A model generated the notes under the pieces. It was given only the letters and a program-made list of their open reading frames with translations. It had not been told where the DNA came from and searched no databases. From SZUA-521 sp041738285 (lineage in GTDB: Bacteria; Pseudomonadota; Gammaproteobacteria; Pseudomonadales; Azotimanducaceae), in assembly GCA_041738285.1 (NCBI GenBank), contig JBGSQB010000205.1:1-11319 (forward strand): a DNA stretch of 11,319 bases, read 5' to 3'. Positions 1-6,189 of this stretch are shown one piece after another (within the stretch, counting starts at the first letter, position 1; each line of letters opens with the position of its first letter). The translations under genes were made by a program, and so were the position numbers.

Positions 1-127
1 CCTGGTCGCGCAGCTGGTTCAGGCGCGCGTCGCTGCGACCCTCGAGCAGCAACAGGCGGCGGACGCGGCCGGCATCCCGGGCCAACAGGGCCTCGACCGC
101 ATGAATGCCATACACCTTCTCTTCCAT
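1..127 (-). CDS. rlmB: 23S rRNA 2'-O-ribose methyltransferase RlmB, N-terminal part (cut by window edge)
   Basis: Only the first 42 codons lie in the window; the gene runs off the left edge. The protein begins MEEKVYGIHAVEALLARD and continues with RRLLLLEGR, which is the typical start of the substrate-binding domain of the SpoU/TrmH-family enzyme RlmB (compare YGIHAVQALL in E. coli). In that family the enzyme methylates a guanosine ribose in 23S rRNA (G2251 in E. coli). The catalytic knotted SPOUT domain lies outside the window and could not be checked. Position supports the call: rlmB normally follows rnr on the same strand. Here the two keep order and strand but are separated by an amidohydrolase on the other strand, so rlmB needs its own promoter. 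The start is not certain: AGGA lies only one base from the ATG, and a GTG at codon 5 is an alternative. Confidence 0.9.
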   Translation of the reverse strand, partial: MEEKVYGIHAVEALLARDAGRVRRLLLLEGRSDARLNQLRDQ

Positions 128-159
128 GTCCTGCCGGGGTCGTGTCTGCGCAGCGCGCC

Positions 160-167
160 ACTATAAC
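160..167. promoter_or_regulatory. possible overlapping divergent -10 elements between rlmB and the amidohydrolase
   Basis: The 79-base divergent gap holds ACTATAAC. On the plus strand TATAAC (162-167) matches the sigma70 -10 consensus at five of six bases and would start transcription about 33 bases before the amidohydrolase ATG. On the minus strand TATAGT (165-160) also matches at five of six and would serve rlmB. Neither has a good -35 hexamer at 16-18 bases. Three small dyads follow directly: ACCGCGCGGT (166-175), AAGCTT (176-181) and GCGGAACCGC (182-191). The call rests on short matches only. Confidence 0.3.
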
Positions 168-206
168 CGCGCGGTAAGCTTGCGGAACCGCAGGGAGTGA
201 AACGCT

Positions 207-1835
207 ATGACCAGTCTATTGTTCAAGCATGCCAGCATCATCGACGGTTCGGGCGCGCCGGCATTCGCCGGTGATCTGCGCGTCGACGACGGCCGCATCA
301 CCGCGGTCGGTGGCGACCTCGGCCTCGCCGCGGACGAAGTGATCGAGTGCCAGGGCCTGTGCCTCGTCCCCGGCTTCATCGACATGCACTCGCACTCCGA
401 CTGGGTATTGCCCCAGCCCAATCACGGCCAGGTGCTCGCGCCTCTGCTCGAGCAGGGCATCACCACCATCGTTGCCGGCAACTGCGGATCATCGCCCGCG
501 CCACTCCTCGACGCGCGTCGGGTGAGTCGGATCGGACGGATGCTGCACGACGATGAGCTCGACTACGACTGGTCGACCATGGGCTCGTTTCTGGACGCGC
601 TGTCGACTCGCGGCGTGGCGCTGAACGTCGCCCAGCTCGTCGGCCACGGGTCTGTTCGTGTGGCCGTCATGGGAGGTCGTCCCGATCACGCGACCGATGC
701 AGAACTCGAGGCGATGACCGACATCGTTCGCCAGGCCCTCGACGAAGGCGCAGCGGGATTCTCCACGGGTCTCGGCTACGCCCCTGGAGTGTTCGCGGCC
801 CCGGAGGAGTTGCTCGCGTTGGCGGCGCCGCTGGCCGAGCGTGGCGGTGTGTACACCAGTCACGCCCGCAGCTACGTTGCTCAGCCGAGTCATGATGATC
901 CGAGCACACCGTCCAACCTGCGCGCGCTGGACGAAACAGCTGCCGTGCACCGTGCCCACGGGGTGAAAGTGCAGCACTCCCATCTCATCTTCGTCGGTGA
1001 CGCCAGCTGGTCGAGCACCGATCGCGTGCTCGAACACCTCGAGCGCCTGGCCGACGACGGCATCGACATCGCTGCGGACGCATTCCCGTACGTCGGTGGC
1101 AACACGACACTGGTGGTGTTCATGCCACCGTGGTCACTGACCCGCCTCGAAGAAACCGTTCGGGATCCGGAGTTGAGAGCGCGCGCCAAGCGCGGCCTCG
1201 ACCGCGCCCAGGCGAATTTCGGCATGTGTTGGGACGACACCCAGATCATGCGCGTCGACGACCGCAGCAAGGTGCGCTACGAAGGTATGACGATCGCCGA
1301 GATCGCCGCCGAACGCGGCACCGACCCTACCGAAACCTATCTGGATCTGGTCGGTGAGCTCGGCAAGGAGACACGCATCATCAACTGGAACTATTCCGGG
1401 CGCGATGACGAGGAAAGCAGCCTGCGCAAGGTGCTGCGTCATCCGCGCACCTGCTTTGAGACCGACACGATCATCACCGGTACGGGATTCGACAACCCCG
1501 CCTCCTACGGCACCTTCCCGCGTATTCTCGGTCGCTACGTGCGCGAACTCGGGATTCTGCAACTGGAAGATGCGGTGCGGCGAATGACCGGCATGTCCGC
1601 CGAGCGAATGGGCATCTCCGATCGCGGCCTCTTGAAGCGCAACTACGCTGCCGATCTGGTGCTGTTCGATGCGGCGACGATCGGCGACAACACCACGCGC
1701 AAGGCGCCCGATCGCTCACCGTCAGGTGTTGAGCTGGTAGTGCTCAATGGCGAGATTGTGGTTCGCGGCGGCGAGTTCGATGCCGACAGTCGTGCCGGCA
1801 AAGTGCTGCGCCTGTCGCGCGCGGGTGTTCGCTAG
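207..1835 (+). CDS. N-acyl-D-amino-acid deacylase family amidohydrolase (D-aminoacylase-like)
   Basis: The 542-residue protein belongs to the amidohydrolase superfamily, D-aminoacylase/N-acyl-D-glutamate deacylase branch; members hydrolyse the amide bond of N-acyl-D-amino acids using zinc. Visible landmarks are a small N-terminal beta domain (1-55), the PGFIDMHSHSD metal motif (H61, H63, D65), NCG with the bridging-type C93, HGSVR (148-151), TSHAR with H219, HSH (257-259), and the family C-terminus GTFPRILGRYV followed by the second beta-domain strand ADLVLFD. The usual SDG around the catalytic aspartate appears here as ETDT (D420 the likely residue), so substrate preference may differ from characterised D-aminoacylases. 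There is no signal peptide, so it should be cytoplasmic. The start has AGGGAG nine bases upstream. It lies between rnr and rlmB on the opposite strand, and its TAG shares bases with the rnr stop. Exact substrate unknown; a dihydroorotase- or hydantoinase-type role is less likely. Confidence 0.85.
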   Translation: MTSLLFKHASIIDGSGAPAFAGDLRVDDGRITAVGGDLGLAADEVIECQGLCLVPGFIDMHSHSDWVLPQPNHGQVLAPLLEQGITTIVAGNCGSSPAPLLDARRVSRIGRMLHDDELDYDWSTMGSFLDALSTRGVALNVAQLVGHGSVRVAVMGGRPDHATDAELEAMTDIVRQALDEGAAGFSTGLGYAPGVFAAPEELLALAAPLAERGGVYTSHARSYVAQPSHDDPSTPSNLRALDETAAVHRAHGVKVQHSHLIFVGDASWSSTDRVLEHLERLADDGIDIAADAFPYVGGNTTLVVFMPPWSLTRLEETVRDPELRARAKRGLDRAQANFGMCWDDTQIMRVDDRSKVRYEGMTIAEIAAERGTDPTETYLDLVGELGKETRIINWNYSGRDDEESSLRKVLRHPRTCFETDTIITGTGFDNPASYGTFPRILGRYVRELGILQLEDAVRRMTGMSAERMGISDRGLLKRNYAADLVLFDAATIGDNTTRKAPDRSPSGVELVVLNGEIVVRGGEFDADSRAGKVLRLSRAGVR

Positions 1836-4066
1836 CGCTTTTTCTTGGAGCGACGGCGCGCCAGTTGTTCGCCGCGCTTTTTTCCAGCGGACTGCTTACC
1901 AGCGGACTTGTTGCCGTCTCGCTTGCGATCGGGTGACGATCCTTTGCCATGGCGCGATGGCGTGCCGCCCGCCAGCAACAGGTCTATCTTGCGCTCCTCG
2001 ACATTGACGTCGGCGAGCACGACTCGAATGGGATCGCCTAGCGCAAAGCGCCGTCCGGAGCGGGCGCCGACGAGACTCATGGCGGCGCCGTGGTACTCGA
2101 AGTAGTCGTTGCCGAGATTCGAGATGTGGAGCAGTCCCTGCACGAAGATCGGTTGCAACTCGATGAACAGGCCGAACTCGGTGACGCCCATGACGATGCC
2201 GTCGAACTCATCGCCAATCCAGCGCGCGGCGTACTCGCACTTGAGCCAATCGGCGACTGCGCGACTGACGTCCTCCGCACGGCGATCGGTAAACGAAAGG
2301 TGCTCACCGATTTCACCGAGGTGCGCGGGGTCCGGAGCGCGATCTGCTGTGAGCACCGACTTGATCGAGCGGTGCACCAGCAGGTCCGCATAGCGACGAA
2401 TGGGTGAAGTGAAGTGGGCGTACTGCTTGAGCGCGAGGCCAAAGTGGCCGAGATTCTTCGGGCTGTACTGTGCCTGCTGCATAGATCTCAGCACGAGCAT
2501 CTCGAGCAGCGACTGATCGGGGCGTCCCGCGCATTGATCGAGTACGCGCTTGAGATCAATCGGGGCGGGCAGGTCCTTGCCCATGCGGATGCCGGCGTGC
2601 GCCAGCGCGCTGCGCAGATCCTCGAACTTCTCCACCGTCGGTCCTTCGTGGACGCGATAGAGCAGTGGGCGTTCGTGCTTGGCGAGGTATTTCGCCGCAC
2701 AGACGTTGGCGAGGATCATCGACTCCTCGATGAGCCGATGGGCGTCGTTGCGCACCACCGGTTCGATGCGTTCGAGCAATCCATTGTCGAGGATCAGTTT
2801 CTGCTCGCGGCCTTCGAAGTCCAGTCCGCCGCGCGTGTCCCGTTCGTCTCGCAGCGCCTCGTATACCGAATGCAGCTCCGCCAGGGACTGAGCAACCGCG
2901 CCATCGATGTCGCTCTGCTCGCCATCCAGGTGCCGAGCGACCTCGGTGTAGGTCAGACGGCGCTTGGAGTGCATCACCGCCGCATAGAACTCGTATCCGG
3001 ACACACGGCCAGCGGCAGACAAATGCATGTCACACACCATGCACAGCCGCGGGCCGTCGGGACGCAGTGAGCAGAGGTCGTTCGACAACTCCTCGGGCAG
3101 CATCGGCACGACGCGATCTGGCAAATACACGGAATTGCCACGCTCGCGCGCTTCGAGATCGAGCGCGCTGCCGGGTCGCACATAGTGCGCCACGTCGGCG
3201 ATGGCAACGACGAGGCGCCAGCCGCCACGCGGCCGCGCTTCGCAGTACACCGCGTCATCGAAATCCTTGGCGTCTTCGCCATCGATCGTGACGAGCGGGA
3301 GCGCGCGCAGATCGACGCGGTGCGCATCGTCCTCGTCCCATTCCACCTGCGTGGGGAAATCCGTGACTTCGTCGACCACCTTCGGGGGCCATACGGTCGG
3401 GACTTTGTTGGCACGCAGCAGCGTAGTCGAGGCGGCATTGAGGTCGTCGCGTTCGACGACGATCTCGACGATCTCTGCGATCAGACCGTAGCTCTCCTCG
3501 CCAACTACCTTGACGCCGACGGTGTCGCCATCTTCCGCGTCCAACGCCTTACCGGGCCTGAGATAGACACGGCCGCGAAACCCGCGTCCCTCGGCCACCA
3601 CATAGCTGCCGCGCCGCTCCGACACGAGGCGGCCGATGATGAGCTCCGGGGAATACGCGAGGATGCGACCCACCACTGCCTGACCGCCGACCATGCGAGC
3701 TTCGACACGATCGCCGGCTCGGACCCGCAGGTCGCGGGTGATGCGCACCGGTGCCCGCACTTCGCCTTCGCACAGCACCAGGCCATGCTCGGGATCTGCG
3801 GCAATGGTGCCTGTCGCGGCTTCACCGGTGGCCGCGAGGTGATACGCGCCCTGTCGGTCGAGGTAAAGATCCCCGGCGTGACACAGACCGCGCAGCACCC
3901 GACGCAACTCATCGGCTTGATCGCCGCGCTGGGCCCCGGCGACGTCGCGAATGTCGGGCCAGCGCATCGGGACACCCTGGCGGCGTACGAGCGCAAGCAC
4001 ATCGCTCGGCGAGGCCGACCACTGCGCGCTCGCCTTTCCAACGGATTTGTTGCGGCGCTGACTCAT
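1832..4066 (-). CDS. rnr: Ribonuclease R (3'-5' exoribonuclease)
   Basis: This 744-residue RNase R is a processive hydrolytic 3'-5' exonuclease that degrades structured RNA, including rRNA and tRNA in quality control. Domain order is complete: an N-terminal winged helix (about 20-80), cold-shock OB folds (about 83-240), the RNB catalytic domain (about 250-570), an S1 domain (about 618-700) and a lysine/arginine-rich tail (from about 705). The catalytic motif TIDGEDAKDFDDAVYCE carries the metal aspartates D262, D268, D270 and D271. HFTSPIRRYADLLVHR (551-566) and the S1 stretch FGLFIELQPIFVQGLLH are also family hallmarks. It is somewhat shorter than E. coli RNase R (813) because the N-terminal extension and basic tail are reduced. 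I chose ATG 4066 (MSQRRNK, preceded by GAGG with a 3-base gap) over a TTG at 4123, which would place the leader in the tRNA-Leu promoter. It is followed by rlmB in conserved order, with the amidohydrolase interposed. Confidence 0.97.
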   Translation of the reverse strand: MSQRRNKSVGKASAQWSASPSDVLALVRRQGVPMRWPDIRDVAGAQRGDQADELRRVLRGLCHAGDLYLDRQGAYHLAATGEAATGTIAADPEHGLVLCEGEVRAPVRITRDLRVRAGDRVEARMVGGQAVVGRILAYSPELIIGRLVSERRGSYVVAEGRGFRGRVYLRPGKALDAEDGDTVGVKVVGEESYGLIAEIVEIVVERDDLNAASTTLLRANKVPTVWPPKVVDEVTDFPTQVEWDEDDAHRVDLRALPLVTIDGEDAKDFDDAVYCEARPRGGWRLVVAIADVAHYVRPGSALDLEARERGNSVYLPDRVVPMLPEELSNDLCSLRPDGPRLCMVCDMHLSAAGRVSGYEFYAAVMHSKRRLTYTEVARHLDGEQSDIDGAVAQSLAELHSVYEALRDERDTRGGLDFEGREQKLILDNGLLERIEPVVRNDAHRLIEESMILANVCAAKYLAKHERPLLYRVHEGPTVEKFEDLRSALAHAGIRMGKDLPAPIDLKRVLDQCAGRPDQSLLEMLVLRSMQQAQYSPKNLGHFGLALKQYAHFTSPIRRYADLLVHRSIKSVLTADRAPDPAHLGEIGEHLSFTDRRAEDVSRAVADWLKCEYAARWIGDEFDGIVMGVTEFGLFIELQPIFVQGLLHISNLGNDYFEYHGAAMSLVGARSGRRFALGDPIRVVLADVNVEERKIDLLLAGGTPSRHGKGSSPDRKRDGNKSAGKQSAGKKRGEQLARRRSKKKR

Positions 4067-4076
4067 GCGCCTCGGA

Positions 4077-4105
4077 TTGACAATGGCTGGACCCCTAGTT
4101 AGATT
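4077..4105 (+). promoter_or_regulatory. sigma70 promoter of tRNA-Leu with GC-rich discriminator
   Basis: A perfect -35 TTGACA (4077-4082) is followed after 17 bases by TAGATT (4100-4105), four of six matches to TATAAT. The next bases, TCGCGCCCC (4106-4114), are GC-rich, as in discriminators of stable-RNA promoters under stringent control. Predicted transcription start is near 4112, about 13 bases before the mature tRNA 5' end. The -35 lies only 10 bases from the rnr start codon on the other strand, so this promoter overlies the rnr leader. Confidence 0.75.
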
Positions 4106-4124
4106 TCGCGCCCCACCGACCAAT

Positions 4125-4211
<87 letters not shown>

Positions 4212-4213
4212 AC

Positions 4214-4253
4214 TTGCGCTGTTCGCGGGCGCAATCTAGCACAGCCGCGCTAG
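4214..4253. terminator. weak stem-loops between convergent tRNA-Leu and the dsrE-like gene
   Basis: The 38 bases between the tRNA 3' end and the stop of the minus-strand gene hold TTGCGC (4214-4219) pairing with GCGCAA (4229-4234) over a 9-base loop. A second hairpin, CTAGC (4236-4240) with GCTAG (4249-4253), includes the stop codon of the minus-strand gene. Neither is followed by a clear T run on either strand, so a shared bidirectional terminator is only a possibility. Confidence 0.3.
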
Positions 4254-4669
4254 AACCGTACGTAACCACCCGTTTCCAGCCGTTCGACTTCCTCCGGTGC
4301 CAACCGCACCGTGTCGACGAACGGCGCCAGATCCTCCCGCACCACACCGTTGTGACGCATCCAGGTCTCACACATCCGGACGTCGGCGATGCCGAGTGCA
4401 TCGAGCCTTGCAGCCAGATCGACCACGGTCTTGTTGGCGCGGTAGTTGCGGCGCAGGAACACGGGCGCCTCGGGTCCATGGACGATGATCACCACGGCAT
4501 TGACCTCGGACAGATCCGGGTCTGTGAGGGCGTCGATGCGCACGAGCAGATCTGCCAATGCTGCGGTGCTGGCGGGCGATACTTCGACATAGTGGCCGAC
4601 CGGCGCATTCGCCGCGAACGCCGATCCCATCCAGGCAAGGCACGCCGAGAACAGGGCCGCCCGCGTCAT
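4250..4669 (-). CDS. Secreted DsrE-like family protein
   Basis: The 139-residue protein begins with an apparent Sec signal peptide, MTRAALFSACLAWMGSAFA, with cleavage expected after residue 19 before ANAPVG. The mature part looks like a DsrE/DsrF-like sulfur-relay domain: a hydrophobic strand VVIIVHGPEAPVFLR, a helix ending LDALG, the conserved cysteine in VRMCETWMRHNGV (C100), and the family ending VDTVRLAPEEVERLETGGYV. DsrE-type proteins can carry or transfer sulfur on a cysteine, but those are cytoplasmic; exported relatives of this kind mostly have no assigned role. The start at 4669 is supported by the ATGA overlap with the abgT-like stop, implying coupled translation, and by the signal peptide it creates; a frame extending upstream to 4744 would lie inside the transporter gene. 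It is the last gene of the operon. Function cannot be stated beyond the fold. Confidence 0.78.
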   Translation of the reverse strand: MTRAALFSACLAWMGSAFAANAPVGHYVEVSPASTAALADLLVRIDALTDPDLSEVNAVVIIVHGPEAPVFLRRNYRANKTVVDLAARLDALGIADVRMCETWMRHNGVVREDLAPFVDTVRLAPEEVERLETGGYVRF

Positions 4670-6189
4670 TGCGCGTAGCCGTAGGTGGACTGGACGCCCA
4701 GCGGAACACCGAGCGCCCAATACAGCAGCAGGAAAGCAGACCACGCGAGGATCAGCGTCACGGAATACGGCAGCATCATGGCAGCGACCGTACCGATGCC
4801 CGTCGCCTTCACGTAGCGCTGGCAGAACACCACCACCAGCGGGAAGTAGGGCATGAGCGGTGTGATGATGTTGGTGGTGGAATCACCGACCCGGTAGGCA
4901 GCCTGGGTCAGGTCCGGCGAGATGCCGAGCTGCATCAGCATCGGCACCAGCACCGGCGCCAGCAGCGCCCATTTGGCCGACGCAGACCCCACGAATAGAT
5001 TGATGAACCCGGTGATGCCGATCACACCGAGAACAGTGATGGCGCCCGGCATCGCGGCCGCTTTCAGCCACGCCGCCCCCTGCAGCGCGAGCAGAACGCC
5101 GAGGTTCGATCTTCCGAATTCCGCAATGAACAGCGACGCAAAGAACGCCATGACCAGGTAATAGCTCATCCCCTCCATGGCCTTGGACATACCAGCCACG
5201 ACATCGCGATGGTCGGCGACGGTCTTCGCCACGTACCCATAAACGATGCCAGGCAGCAGGAACAGCAGGAATATCAGCGGCACGATGCTCTTCATCAATG
5301 GCGCCACAGACGAGGCCAGCGCGCCATCTGCGTCGCGCCACGCGGAGTCGACGGGTATCGCCGACAGGAACAGCGCGCCACCAGCCAGCAGCGTCGCACC
5401 GGCCGCAGCGAGCAGTCCACGCCGTTCACCGGGGCTCAGCGACTGCACCCGCGTCTCCACATCAGCGCCATCGACCGCGGCTGATGCAAGGCGCGGTTCC
5501 ACCACACGATCGGTGAGGAACCAGCCGATCGCGACCACGAGGAGCGTCGAAGCCGTGGTGAAGAAGTAGTTGTTGAGCGGATTGAGCACGATCGCGGGGT
5601 CGAGCAGCTGCGCACCCGCCTGAGTGATACCTTGCAGCATCGGATCAAGCGCCGACGGAATGAAGTTGGCGCTGAACCCGCCCGATACGCCCGCAAAAGC
5701 AGCCGCGATGCCCGCCAGCGGATGACGCCCGGCTGCGGCGAATATCACACCACCCAGCGGAATCACCAACACATAGCCGGCATCTGCCGCAGAGTGGCTG
5801 GCGATCGCCACCAGCAGCAACATCGGTGTCAGGAGCTTCGGTGACGTCAGGTTGAGCAATCCGCGCAGGCCCGCGCGAATGAACCCCGTGTGATCGGCAA
5901 CGCCGATGCCGAGCATGGCGAGAAGCACGACCCCCAGCGGATGAAAGCCGACGAAGGTGGCTACCATGCCACTTAAGAAGCTCGTTAGCGCCGAGCCAGT
6001 GAGGAGGTTTGCAACGATTACCGCCTCTCCACTGCGCGGGTCGATGTGCGCGAAACTGAACTGCGACAGCAACGCCGACAGTACCCACACCGCGATCAAG
6101 AGCAGGAAGAACAGCAGCGCAGGGTCGGGCAGACGGTTGCCGACCCGTTCGATGAAGTCGAGTACGCCACGCCCTCCTGAATTACTCAC
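4666..6189 (-). CDS. AbgT-family transporter
   Basis: The 507-residue inner-membrane protein has the length and sequence of the AbgT family (E. coli AbgT takes up p-aminobenzoyl-glutamate; MtrF and YdaH export sulfonamides and similar compounds). It starts with the typical amphipathic segment VLDFIERVGNRLPDPALLFF and has many hydrophobic segments. The pocket residues reported for MtrF are reproduced with the same spacing: W407, P425, R433, D436 and P444, with D182 (in SALDPMLQGIT) matching the other aspartate. Those residues suggest an active transporter, but direction and substrate cannot be read from sequence. The start is GTG (6189-6187), overlapping the upstream sulfatase stop as GTGA; there is no clear ribosome binding site, so translation probably depends on the upstream gene. 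Its own TGA overlaps the next ATG. The sulfatase next door suggests an organic-acid or sulfate-ester product as cargo, which is inference. Confidence 0.93.
   Translation of the reverse strand: MSNSGGRGVLDFIERVGNRLPDPALLFFLLLIAVWVLSALLSQFSFAHIDPRSGEAVIVANLLTGSALTSFLSGMVATFVGFHPLGVVLLAMLGIGVADHTGFIRAGLRGLLNLTSPKLLTPMLLLVAIASHSAADAGYVLVIPLGGVIFAAAGRHPLAGIAAAFAGVSGGFSANFIPSALDPMLQGITQAGAQLLDPAIVLNPLNNYFFTTASTLLVVAIGWFLTDRVVEPRLASAAVDGADVETRVQSLSPGERRGLLAAAGATLLAGGALFLSAIPVDSAWRDADGALASSVAPLMKSIVPLIFLLFLLPGIVYGYVAKTVADHRDVVAGMSKAMEGMSYYLVMAFFASLFIAEFGRSNLGVLLALQGAAWLKAAAMPGAITVLGVIGITGFINLFVGSASAKWALLAPVLVPMLMQLGISPDLTQAAYRVGDSTTNIITPLMPYFPLVVVFCQRYVKATGIGTVAAMMLPYSVTLILAWSAFLLLYWALGVPLGVQSTYGYAQ

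Noticed and set aside
1836..1850. Terminator at the T run after the amidohydrolase stop
   Set aside because: A T5 run is present (1839-1843), but no convincing stem precedes it, and the bases encode the lysine-rich tail of RNase R on the other strand (AAG/AAA codons).
3185..4102. 305-codon open frame on the plus strand opposite rnr
   Set aside because: Fully antisense to a strongly conserved gene, with histidine/arginine-rich unconserved-looking composition; typical of high-GC shadow frames.
4067..4123. Longer rnr starting at TTG 4123
   Set aside because: The added residues are not RNase R-like and the start would abut the tRNA 5' end, leaving no leader; ATG 4066 has GAGG upstream.
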